DNA from: Dirofilaria immitis
Lineage: Eukaryota; Nematoda; Chromadorea; Rhabditida; Onchocercidae
DNA: 64,000 nucleotides
Direction: 5' to 3'
NCBI GenBank assembly: GCA_024305405.1
Contig: JAKNDB010000014.1
Coordinates: 1-64,000, forward strand
Part shown: positions 38,974 through 51,600 of the stretch, one piece after another
Layout: the number at the start of each line of letters is the position of its first letter
Position numbering within the stretch: the stretch's first letter is position 1
Program-made: the position numbers and the translations under genes
The notes under the pieces: model-generated
What the model saw: the letters and a program-made list of their open reading frames with translations, nothing else
The model's database searches: none
What the model was told of the DNA's origin: nothing

Positions 38974-41348
38974 TCGTCTATAATGAGCTTGAAATTTACT
39001 AGATTCATGAAAGAAACGTAACTTCAATACCCGATTAGTTAATGTCAGCAGTACGAAATATAATCAGAACAAATGTTAGGAAAAATGAAAAGCTAAATAT
39101 GAGATGCATAAGAGAAGAGAATCTTGAAGAGAGAAGAACTTTTTAGGTTTGTTGTAATCCGAAACTTTCGTAAATAGAAATGAACTTTGCCCTTTACTGA
39201 ATTAAAAGTATCACACTCCCATGTTTCATTAAAAGTGCTACATCCCTCATCGAATTTCCTTCTACTTCACATCACATTAATAACCCTACCACTTACCGAA
39301 TTATCTTTGCATTTCGCATTCTTGAAAACGTATCTACAAGAATAAGTCCTTCTATCTCTACCCTCTCCACCACTATTTCATCATCTCTATTCCTTTCGTT
39401 GCAAACGAAATTTCTGCTCCTTCTGTAAATAGCTCTATTTGCTTTCACTTTTCGCAATTTCTTTTCATTCCTAATTATAAACTGTATCTGTCTATCAGAC
39501 TTTTTCTCAAATTTATTACAACTATTTCCTCACTTTCAACCCTTGCCATACTATTACAAGTTTAGTCTAGCTTTAATCTTCTTTATAACTGCACTACTTT
39601 TTTCTTCCTATTGCATTCTCGAGAAAAGTACTTGAAAGCTATGCAACAAATTACCAATCGAAAAGAGTGAAAGATGTGAAGGACGAGGAGAGGCAGATCA
39701 TTGGTTGTTTTCTTGATCTTACGTAGGACTCTTGACAATTAGAAATCCCGGATGTTCGTAAGAAAAATTTCGGGAAAATATGGAAAGCAATTAATGATGT
39801 TTTTATCTATTACTACCTTTACTCTCTGGGTATTATTTTACATTTACTGCAGCAGTTAATAAATGTCTAGTATTTTCTTGGTTTTTCTGAGAAATATATG
39901 TTTAAAATCTTTGAGTCTTTAAAAATGACATTTTAGGATATTTACGTTTTTCAAATACCTAAGAATTTTTTTATGGATTGGTTATCAAGTTTGCTAAATA
40001 CCCAATAATTCGTATTTTGGATAATCAACTAACCTACTAGGTACAAATATTTTGGCTAATCATTACATTCGAGTGGATAAGGGAAGGAATAGCCTCTTCA
40101 TTTGACACTTTGTCGAATTGTACGTCTTTCATCCCTTTGTTTTTGTTTTTTTTTTTGGTAGGCTACTTAAAATAACAAACTTGGAAAAAAATAAACTTGA
40201 AGATAGGTTATGTTTCTGAAGTAAAATGAATCATTCGGCCTCCTGTCTAACAATTCTCTTTTTAAAATAACAAAATAAAGTTGGCGCAATGGACAAGATA
40301 TTTAAGAAAAAGCAGAGAGAAGTCCTATTGAAGTACACTCAGTTTTTACTTCATTTTCACCAAAAAGTCCAAAAATGGTGTTGAAGATGACATTTTTTAA
40401 TTAATTTGCATGCTAAAAGTAAAAAGAAGTTTTAAAGGATATACTATAATGTTGGGAATATTAGGGATAGTAAAGAAGGGAAACACTATCAGAATTCTAC
40501 TGTTAAATATCATTCCCCAACCTTTTTAAGTCTTTTTCTGTTCGAAAACTGGAAACTTTTTAATCAAATAAGCATAATAATTCAAAGCAAATTTCTTCTT
40601 GTTCTGTCATTAAAAATGTTGAGGTTAAAAAGACTATATATTCTACTTATCTGTCTTTAAATATTGCAGAAATAGATTCTATCCTTTGCTCTCTTTAGAG
40701 CAGAATTATACTTTTATTCTTTTAGTCTGTAATCCAACATTTCTCTTATATTTTCTTACTGTATGTACAGTGTAATATCACAGATGCTGTTTACATTGGA
40801 TTGCTAAATTTCTTGCTAATCAGTTTTAATGCTTTAACGCTTGCATAGTTTTAGGCGAGTTACTCATTTCAAAATTTCATACTTTTGTAGCTTACTGAAC
40901 TTAACCAATTATCACACATTCATTTGACAAGTATTAAACAAATCGAGATAGGTGCCACAAATATTGCTGAGCAAAGTTTACGAGAGTTAGTGAAAACCAA
41001 TGGAATAATATCAAAGTCATTTTAACCAGATCATACCAGTAGCATAAATTGTCCTTTCATCTTTTATTAAGCGAATTAAATAAAGCTTTCGCATTAGTTT
41101 GTTTGTACAGAAATTAAGCTTTCGCGAATATATTGAAGTATTTAATAGTAAAATAATAAATATTCTTCCGATATTTCAATGTTGAAATATTTGCAGGCAA
41201 ACAATTTCCAGAAATTATGCCTGCACAGTTTTCAAGTGCATTGTAATTGTAAAATGCAATCATAATTACGGCAATTCAAATTTCTATAAAATTTTAGTGT
41301 CGTTTTTTCACTGCTTGTTAGCAACATCCTCAATGCTTTCATTTTCAT
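38974..41348. other. Intergenic, no gene recognised
   Basis: Upstream of TANGO2 copy B. A pyrimidine-rich stretch at about 39230-39480 and poly-T near 40150. No exon supported on either strand. Confidence 0.5.
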
Positions 41349-42147
41349 CTATCGTTCGTATTTTTTAAATTCAGAATTTTCTGTAAGTTTTTGTAACGCA
41401 GTTGAATAACGGAGCCGGCTCAATTCCACTGCTGGTTTCTCGTGTGCAAATGCCGGAAAGTCATGCGGAAATGGTCGCTTCCGAAATGTTATTCCTAAAC
41501 ATTTGATTAATTTCTTCTTCAAACCAATATTTGGAAACAACAATTGCTATATTGAAGAATATAATATAAAACAATTTCAAGGCTTTAGTTTATTAATTAT
41601 TGACATTTGTGACATCCAGCTATAGAAATTTTGATGACAACTTCAATCTTATTTTCTACAATGCTAAAAAGGATAGAAGATGGAAATTAAGTTAAGGAGG
41701 GACAAATAGATGATTGACCGTATTTTGGCCACATGATAAGTTCTTCGGTCATGTCTAAGGCTCGCTGACCATAGATTTCTCTACAAAACAAATTCTGCCA
41801 TCGTTTATAATGTTAATAAATTTGTCATTTCGTAACTTGAAACTTCAAAATAGCCGAAATACCTGTTTTTATGATTTTAAAATCTGAGTTTCAAAATAAA
41901 ACATACATATAAGAAGACATCGTACTTACCTTCTTAATTATCAAAAAAGTAAGATCTAAGCTTATAATTTTATGCACCTGGTAGGCCTGAAAATGCAGTC
42001 CACAGCTACCCTTCCTTTCTGATCGTTATCTGTATCCAAATCATTAACAATGTCAGCTTTTTGCATTTCAAATGTTGTCAACACAAGATCTTTGTGATCG
42101 ATACCTACTTCATTGTCGTGATAAATTCTAGATCGATTGCAACCCAT
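41349..42147 (-). CDS. Small conserved-looking protein with N-terminal MGC, function unknown
   Basis: Three exons join cleanly in phase (42147-41978, 41780-41719, 41494-41349) to give about 125 residues. I do not recognise the family. The protein starts MGCNRS, which could be N-myristoylated and palmitoylated, tying it to membranes (inference). It is hydrophilic, with an acidic stretch near residues 32-45 (KADIVNDLDTDNDQKGR), then LDMTEELIMWPKY and a basic, Pro-containing part (TFRKRPFPHDFPAF), ending FKKYER. No membrane segment. Clean splice sites and phases without any correction, plus typical coding composition, support a real gene. The start is the first ATG of an exon with an intact frame. 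Confidence 0.72.
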
Positions 42148-43267
42148 AACACTCTGCTTGAAAAATCAATGTAATATATGATGTGACTGATTTAAAAAAA
42201 CGAAGCAAAGTAGTAAGAGTTTATAAATTTTCACAAAATTTTGATTGGTCACTATTTCCATTGATATGGAAAGAATAAAACTGGAGCAAAAATATCCTTA
42301 GAACTATGGAATGGTTTATTAATTTCTTCCTATTCCTAGATATTACTGTTCCCTAATACTGATAATAGAGTTAAATTTAGAAGGCCATTTTCTTTATTCG
42401 TTTTTATTTCACATTAATTTTGTTTTATGAGTTTCAAATTCTTTTCCATAGCTGTACAAATTATCATTTACAATCCTGATGACAGGAAAACACTTTTCAA
42501 TAACAATGAAAATACCAATGTCTTCTGAATCATTAACACAGCTATTGGCCAAGTGATAGTCAAAAAATGGCCTCAATCGTTTAGATAATTAGAATACTAC
42601 AGAAGAAGAACCAACCGCTCAGAGTAATTTTTTTTTTAATGATAATTTCATTAAATGTTCTAGCTTACATTTTATAAATTTTGGCTGAAACTTTAATTTA
42701 TTGCTGAAATAGCGATTTTTTTATTTGTATATAAGGATGAAAAATGACAATCCGTCAGTTATTTCATATTTGCAAAAAATCATAAGAGTTCCAGTTGTTT
42801 TATATTAGTTTATGATGATAAAAGGTGTAGGAGTTATATGTCATTCATTAGTTTTTTTCCAATGACATTTTCTGGAAAATTTTTTTGAAGTGTATATCTT
42901 TTTCGATTCACCGCAAAAGTAACTCTTTCAATTGATGAACTCTCTAATTAAGACAAAATTTTGCCTCTCTACCCAAATTTATAGATGGATACATGTTATT
43001 ATCCGCGTCAAAATCGCTACGAGAAAAAGAATACAAAGAATTGTCGAATAAAGTGAAGGAGGAACCAGAAATTCCAAAATCTGAGTATATAATCTGGTTA
43101 ATTACTAAACTGGAAAAAGGAATCAGAAGTACACGGTGAACACGTGAGATCTGTGGAGCTTATGATGAAAAATATCAAATAACTATTTTTAATCCACTTA
43201 TTCATTGCCCACTTTTCTTCTCTTATCTCAGTAACAGAGGAATCTGTTTATTCTATTTCATCTTAAA
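42148..43267. other. Intergenic between divergent genes
   Basis: Shared upstream region of the small MGC protein (-) and the SLC22-like transporter (+). No exon seen. Confidence 0.5.
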
Positions 43268-46200
43268 ATGGCATTATGGCGGAATCCTACATTTGATTAT
43301 TCCAGTGAGATGTATAAATCATTAGATGCAAATAAATTACTCAATGAATTTGGTACTTATGGACGTTATCAAATGATTTCCTTTGTACTATGCCAGTTTA
43401 CTAATTTTTTTATGCTATATCAATATTCATTATGATTTTTGTGAACCGAAAACCGCCAGATTTTACTTGCAAAATTGATGATACGGTTTGTGATTTCTAT
43501 GATGGGATAACTACTTTTTAAACAACATATTTTATGCCTGAATGATATCATGGACCTAAAAAACGTTAAAAATTACTACCACAGATTGTTATGAAAATCC
43601 ATTTCAAAATAAGATACATTAACAATCATCTGCTGCTGAGTAAAACTCGGAAAATTTTTGTGTTCGAAACATTTTATGAAGTTAAATTGGTTTGGGTTGA
43701 GTAAAATGCAATCAGTTTTGATAATTCTCATTACCGAAATCCATTTAAGGCACGAATCAAAATTATCAACCCAAAAGACCCATGCACGATTAAAGATATG
43801 AATACGGGAAATGAATTGAGATGTGCTTCACTTAATAGTGGAACATCAATTGTTAGCAATTCAACAGATCGGTTGAATAGTATACTTGTCGAGGTTCTGT
43901 ACTCTTGTTCACAAGATTCATTTTTACTTAAAAATGCTTTATATATATTGATTTGCTTGTATTTCTCAAAACAATCTCGCATATCTGTCCATCATATTAC
44001 TTTTCACTTACCTGAAGCAAGCTACCGTCAGTTAAATCGGGTAACGAAAAACAAAAGATTTGAAAAAAATTTAGAAAATTTTAAAAGAAAGGAAGGAATG
44101 AATAAATCAATGTCAGAATTCAATTTTGTAGTATGAATTATTATGTGTCAATTCATTTGTACAAGAAGCCGGATTCTCAGTTTTTTCGGCGGGTAATTTT
44201 CCTTGCATAACTTAACATTTTAGAAATAAAATTTTTGACATTATGGATTTTATGTGCAAATTTGATTTGCGTTGTTTACTTTCATCACTTAATTATTTAC
44301 AAACCATGGCACTATGCCATTAATTTAATTATTACATCTGTTACTATTTGTTGATAGTAATATCTATTTTTATCAAAAAAATTTCCAAGTTCTAATGTAA
44401 GTTTATGTTTTCAGGAGCTCTTCTTGTGGTACCAATAGCATCACATTTGTCGGATCGATATGGACGTCGACGTATCTTTTAATTTCGATGTATTCAAGTG
44501 TTATATTCAACTTTGTCATAGCATTTTCACCGAATTATGCAATCTTTGTCTTACTGCGATTCTTTGTAGGAGCAGCATCTGATGTAATTTATTTTTCATT
44601 ACGAATTATGACAGTAACAAATCAAAGTAATTATCACTTCATATTTAGATTTAAAGGTACAGATTGTAACTCGAAATATTTTTCCCTTTTATGTCATCAT
44701 TTTTGTCTATATTCATCACTTTAGAGGTTTATTTGAATTTCTTTTAAAAATGAAGATAATTCATCTTCATAGAAAACATTTTCAAAACAAAGGAACTGAT
44801 AAACTCTAAATCTTACAAGCACAATTTACATCCCCAAATCCAAACATCAATGGATTCTTACTTAAAATTGTTCTTTACTTCGTTGTGAAATGAATTGCTA
44901 TGAAAAATCATCCAGCAGAATTGCAAACTAACTTACCTTGGACAGAACTCTTGCTGCTCAAAAACTAATGGTGTAAGTTCAAAGTTAAATAGAAAAGCAA
45001 TACTTCCAGACTTATTTGACAATTGGATCAATTCTTTGTTATGAAACAGTGGCTGGATCATTTCGTGAATGGACAAGTTTATTTGGAGTGACCTTCTGGC
45101 TGCTCGGATATCTGTATATCGGAGTTCTAGAATTGTTCATTAAGAACTGGAGAAAACTGTACTTTGCGTCAGCAATTCCGGGTTTATTAACTATTGTATA
45201 TATTTGGTAGGAGCTATAATTATATTATTCAAATCAGATCTATAAGTTTGTTTACAAAGGACATTTTTCCTTCTCTCTTTTGTCTTTCTATTATTGAAGC
45301 ATTTTCTCAAAAGATATTGAATTTTTTAAATTACCTTAAAAATACTCGAACAAATTCTCTTCAAAAATAATTTATTTTTCCGTTGCAGCCATGAAAAGTG
45401 CTTGTATTTTGCAGATTTTTAACGGCAGAAATTTAATTGAGGGAAAAAAATTGTTTGAATTGCTTAAAAACAAATTTCAGGCTACTTCCCGAATCGCCAC
45501 ACTGGATGATCTCACACAAGCGAATATGCGGTATTCAAGATTATGTTAAAATATCTTCATGGTATAAATTTTTTAAATTCTGTGGTTTTATAGAATCAAA
45601 AATCAAATTTTCACTAATGTTCAATATTTTATCATTAATTTAAGTTTGAAAAATCCCTGTTGTATTATTATAGATCGTAACATATAGCTGTGAAAATTCT
45701 GGAATAAAATTTCAGCATATGGATCCTCATTTTAACACAATATTTAACCTCAATAATTTATTCTTGTTAATAACGATTTGCACTTTTCAGGTTCAATAAT
45801 GTTGAAATTGATTTAAATAAATGTCAGTCAGAAAGTGGGCATATGAAACTAAGGGAAAAATTTAAAGAAAGGACCATGTGTGACTTATTTAAATATAAAA
45901 GGATTTTATATTTTCTATTTGTGAACGGCTATATCACGTAAGCATTAGTTATTTTTGAGTAAAAAGATTCTTAAATTGGAAAAAATGATCATTACGATAA
46001 ACGGAAGTTGAGATCTTTCTGTTTCTTTTTGTTGATAATTTCGATAAATAAAGTTGTTCGAAAATTTATAAAGAGATTGAAGTCGAAGCAAAGGGAGATT
46101 AAAGTTGAAGCAATAAATTAAATTCCTTCTTGTTATGCGATTCAATGTAATAATTCTGTGCATATTTTTTTAGAATGACTATGAACTTCTACTATTTTGC

Positions 46201-47178
46201 TGTTTCATTTGATAGTATCAACCTAACCGAGAATGTATTTATGGGTTACATCCTGTCCGGTTTATCGGAAATCCCGGAAGTATTATTGTGATTCCACTGC
46301 TGCATTTTTTTCGGTCGGCGTCCTATTACATGTGTATCATTTTCTTGCAAGCAAGTACTGCGCTTATTATAGCACTTGTTCGAGGTATTGTATAATTTCA
46401 AAGTTTTAAATTTAATTTTATTTTTTATAATTAAGCGATTGATTGAATTAATTTTATTCCAGCTATCTGAATTCAATCTTCAATTTCAAATTTAGTTTAG
46501 ATTCCAACAAACATTCATTAAAAGGACTGTGCAAATTTTAGGAATCCAATGGGCTCGAATATCCTGCAGTTTCTTCGGAAGGATGATCAATGAAATAGCG
46601 TTTGCAACTCATCCTCTACTGGCAAACGAAATGATGCCGACAACCATCCGAACAATCAGTTATTCAATAATTAATATACCTCAAAGTATTGGAATTATGT
46701 TTTCGCCATTACTTAAATATACGGTAAGCTAGGAAAAAATGACTTCTATTTCTGAATCAAAAACTAAAATTTAAAAGTTTGAAAAGATTCGTCATAAATT
46801 TACAATAGGGAATAGAATGAAAAAAAAGCGAAGATTTAGAGCGTGCTGCTAACGTTGTATATTGAAAAAGATTCAAAAATATCTCAGCAACCCTCACCAC
46901 AAATTTAATTTCGTCAGACAAGCTTACCAACAGTATAGTGAAATACGTGGTCATATTTAGTTCCCATTTTAAAGTAATCAAAACTTGTTTCCTTATAGGA
47001 TCGCGGTGATGGTAAAATACCACAGTTCATCCTGGCTGGTTTATCATTTGCTGCTGCAGCATTAACGATTACTTTACCTGAAACCAAAGATAAGCCAATG
47101 CCGGAAGATTTAAATCAATTAGATCCGGGATCATTTTTAGGATATTTTATTACGCGACAAAGATTAACAAAGAAATGA
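43268..47178 (+). CDS. SLC22-like major-facilitator transporter (organic cation/anion type), frame-broken
   Basis: MFS carrier of the SLC22 type: 12 membrane helices, moving small organic ions across the plasma membrane; substrate unknown. Seen in order: MALWRNPTFDYSSEMYKSLD and LLNEFGTYGRYQ at the start (43268), a large Cys-containing loop with an N-glycosylation site (NST, about 43860), SHLSDRYGRRRIF (44415-44583, the family's loop 2-3 signature), LRFFVGAASD, exon 45010-45206 ending IKNWRKLYFASAIPGL, LLPESPHWMISHKR (45481-45561, SLC22 signature), 45791-45937, 46174-46384, 46542-46723, and a last exon 46999-47178 with LPETKDKPMPEDL. Frame breaks occur at 43405-43411 (T run), about 44130, 44477-44480 (T run), and three or four times in 46270-46350, one of them needing a change other than a single added base. 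Either assembly error plus some real decay, or error alone. Confidence 0.82.
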
Positions 47179-48300
47179 GAATGATTTTTTGTGCTTGGAA
47201 TAATAAGTCTTAACTTTCCTACTGGTGACGAATGGAAATTTCTGAATGAACCATATAAATTTTAAGCATTGGTTTTGGAATTTAGTAGCGGAAAAATTCA
47301 GACTTATGCCACCAGTCGGTGTACTGTTGATATTATCACGTCATAGCTGTCAGTAGTAGCAAGATAAATAGTAACAATATTGGAGCAAACAATATTTTCC
47401 TGGAATTAATCTTTATTTCTTTTATTATTTCTCACTACGTTTTTTACCAATAGCACCGTATGAGAAAAAAAAAATGTGAAGAGCATGAATCTAGCTCTTT
47501 CCTTATCAGTTCACAAGGACAGATGTATGTCCATTCACCAAATTAATTGCTTGGTATTTGAATTTTGAGATAAAATCTCGTGCCAGTAACTAGTAATAAA
47601 TTGTGTGTCTCCGCGAGAACATCGCAGAAACGAACGCTGGAAACGAATTCGAACCACTTAAAATTGTAATCAATTTTAATATTTAAGTTTTAAAAATTTA
47701 AATATTAAAAATTCTCCAACAAGGAAATAAAATTTGAATGTGATCACGTTATAGAAAGAATCAATTATGACAAAATTTATGATATATATGCCATCATCTA
47801 TTGCCTATTTCTCCATTCATCGACTTAGAAGGCATACCACTAGTTGTTTATGATTAAAAAACAATTAAATGTAATTTAGAAATAATGAAGAGAAGCTGAG
47901 GTAAGTGAAATATAGATGGAAATATAAAATGCTTGGAAACATGGAATATCCACAAGATTTAATTACATTTAATTATTGGAAATTTAAAACTCAAACAAAT
48001 ATACTGAATGTAAAAAACTTATGTAGCAATATGGAAAAAAAGCGTTAAAAAAGTGAAAAAGCAAACGACTTGGTAGAGGACCGAACGTTCAAGTACTTTC
48101 CTTTTCAAATTCGCGCAAACTTGCATGGTCTCGTCTTGAAATTTGTCATCCAGTCGTTAGCTTAATTCTGATAATTCTCACGTGTACATTACAGAGTTTG
48201 GAAAAAATGTGGTGAGATGTTTTATTTGGGAGTGTGGATTATTATCGAATAATAACGTTAATTTCTTGGAGCAAATATTTTTGAGTAACTTCGAGATTCG

Positions 48301-48319
48301 GTATATATATATATATATC
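48301..48319. repeat. (TA)n microsatellite
   Basis: About nine TA units. Confidence 0.85.
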
Positions 48320-48629
48320 TTAGATTCGTAGATGTGACTTAACAGATAATGAAAGAATGAAATCAAATAAGCTGCATATAACGAATTTGGCAATTCGTTT
48401 GAAAAATAACTGTGCCGATGGTTGGATTTATGTCTGTATTTGTTAGGAATTAAACTGCATAAATAAGTTAGACTTCAGTAATTTAACAATTTCTATTCAT
48501 TATTTATTCTGGGTCATTTTGATGTCTCAAGTGTTAACAGTGTTCCTGGAAACCAGTCGATAGTTTCCATTATTAGTGCAGTGAATATTTAATTTTACGT
48601 TCAATTTTCTTAGTTTTCATTAATGCGTA

Positions 48630-48647
48630 TTTTTTTTTTTTTTTTAG
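48630..48647 (+). other. T16-AG tract upstream of a start codon
   Basis: Sixteen T followed by AG, 26 bases before the ATG at 48674; a second acceptor-like GAATTTTAG ends 3 bases before that ATG. Either could take a spliced leader. Confidence 0.4.
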
Positions 48648-48673
48648 ACTAAATTGTAGTAGAATTTTAGATA

Positions 48674-51600
48674 ATGGACGGATGCAGAAAGGCTTTGTAT
48701 AATTATTCATGGAAACAGTCACCGATAAACAAGCGTCGACGAGTAAATCCACCTGAAGAAGGTGTTTTTATATATGGATATAAAATACGGGCAACAACGA
48801 AAATTGAGTTAAAGAAATTATCACGCGAAAATGAAATTAAATTCAAAAAAAAATGAAATTGGAATTAAATGCAAGAATGAAATTGAAATTAGATGTTATT
48901 ACTTGATCCGAATCATTGATGGAATAGTACAGTGACTACATACCATAGTGTTTGCTTTTATTGCAATGGCGGATTATATATTGGATCTTTTCACTAATAT
49001 TAGTAAATAATTATTTGAAGTATTTTTCGTTCTTAGTAGATATATTTCAACAAAGGAAAGGGATTATTGGAATAGTTTCAATGTTAATAATTTACTACAA
49101 CACTATTTTCGCTTATAGAGAAGAAGATTTTTGACGACTGGTTTAAAGAAAAAGCAGACGAATATTTTCCATGTATTGGAGATCAAGACCCTGACGACGA
49201 AATTGTTTATGCTAATAATTCTGTAAGTTTTATTTCGTAAATCGATGCTGAAGAACATGACTTTAGATCTTTACAAGTGACTGACTGATGAGTTGAGATA
49301 ATAAATAAATAAGAATTATTGGTAGACATGGAGATTTTTTTGAAAGACTTCTTTTATATTATGTAATTTTATCTGGCGTCATAGTTCTTTAGTAGACTAT
49401 ACGAATGTCATTATCTCCGATGAAACAGTATAAAATAGCATAATATTTATATTGAGGTTCATGTATAGATAATGGATGTAAATGGATAACTTCTTGGAAT
49501 AGTCTTAAATTGTTTTTGCAAATTCATTATTTTTTTAGCTTCGTTTGGGTACTCGAAGAGTAATTTGATTTATTTAGCCTGCATACATAAATTTTTTTTT
49601 AATTGATATCACATTTTATTCTGTAGTGGATGACATCTTCACCACCATGCAATCCAGAAATGTACGGAACTCTTGCTTGCATTTCTCCAATGATTTTGGA
49701 ACGATTACAAAGGCCAAAACATGACCAAAAATTGTAAAAAGGAAATGAATAAATGTCTAGCAAACCTGAATCGTTATGAAAGATCATTAAAAGAAACTAG
49801 AAAAACTTTCGGTAACGTCGCATTACTAAATCTTTTTGCCTTTTCTTATATTAGGATTTTTATGATTTATTAATTATCTAACTATTTCAGCTATACAAAT
49901 GAAATTTGATTACTGTTATTATAATTGAAATTCAAGTATAAGCTTTAAAGTTTAGGATACGGTCGATAATATCTCTGTTTTTGATAAACATAAATTTTAA
50001 ATGCCAATCTTTATTAAAAATTTCAAACATCACGATATATATTTCAGAGTAATAGACTTATGTTCTTCTTTAAATTTGGATAGTCATTAAGAATCAATCG
50101 CAACTGATTCTTATAAAGTTTCGGTTTTCATGCAGTGAAATTTATTGTAATCTGAAATATAATTTTAGTTAAAAGTAAGGCGCATTAAAGTTCAATGATT
50201 TTAAAATCAACATATCTATTTATATATATGTACTGATAGATCATTCTGGAGTATATCTTATTATTCGAATTTTCTAAAACGTAGTAGGTTATGAATTCAT
50301 TATTTATAAATCGTTATTAAATTAGTTATTAGTACCTATGACTTAGAATTATTTTCAGATTTAATTAAAAAGAGAAGCGAAGAAATTTAGTATTTTTCCA
50401 AACAGAGCAACTTTCTGGTTCAGTAATATTTCCAGAACATTCAACATGTATCGCTTCGGATGAATTTTCATCGTTTCGAAAAAACTTTACAAAGTCAGTT
50501 ATACTATCTATAGTATTTTTTCTCTGATGCCAGTTTTTATGCAAGCTGCTTTTTATACAAGCTTTTTTATATGCTAAGCATCATTTTAGATTTGTTACAA
50601 CTATAAATTAGATACACAGAGTAATCTAAAGTAATCTACTCGGTTATTAATTAGCCTTGGAGTTCTCTCTGGTGTTTATGCATTCTAATAACACAGGATG
50701 CTTGAAATATTGAAACAAGGCAATGTGTGATTAAACTATTTGCGTCTTCTACAATAGAATACAGTAAAGAACCGATAAATAATATGGTAAAATGTGAAGG
50801 TTAGAGAACTAAGGAATGTAAGTGCAAAAAAGTAATCATATTGAATGAAAGTAATTAAGCGGGGCAAACGTTGATTTAATGAAATAAAAATTTTCGTGCA
50901 ATAAGTGAAACTACAGTGCTTCTTTCAGGAACAGATAACAACTAGGATGGAAGGAAGTCTATCTGGTAGCAAAGAACTGATAAGTAAGTTGAAATCTGAT
51001 TCGATTTTATTCGCGAGGAGAACAAGCTGGTAAGTACAGTCATTCAAATTGCTATCTGTCGTTTTTCCCTCTGGCTATTCCCGATGAATTATAAATAAAT
51101 ATTTTACCGAGAGGCAATTTGTGGATAAAAGAACATTAGATCTTGTATTAAATAATGGAACTTTGATCAGAGAGGACTGGTTAGAAGGAAAAAGTGAGCA
51201 TGATAATTTTTGGAAAAAGGAATAACTTTTCAATGTGTTTGTCAATTGTTAGGGTTATTTATCTCTTGATAATATCTTATTTGGGCTTTGAAAAGACCTG
51301 AACATTATGCTGTTACTTCTAATTGATTCGTAAATAATCGAATGACATATAATACAAAATAAACAAAATTTTTGCAGCCATGACACTGAAGTGTGTACAG
51401 AACAAACTGTTTCGTCAGAGTCAAAGCAACAAACATCACAGCATCGCAGTGATGACGACAGCGACGACGAACTTCTTAGATTGGTCCTTGAAAGGTAGAC
51501 AGTATTCATTTTCAACAGTATGATCATAAAATTTTTGCTGTGAAACTCCACTAATTCTGTCTTCCGTTCGATTATGAGAGAATGAAGTCATCTGAAATGT

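Larger units (their letters stand above)
47179..48673. other. Intergenic, no gene recognised
   Basis: AT-rich spacer with a (TA)n run and a long T tract just before the next gene. Confidence 0.5.

Noticed and set aside
51255..51551. Serine- and cysteine-rich minus-strand open frame
   Set aside because: It is the antisense shadow of the acidic exon encoding HRSDDDSDDELLRLVLER.
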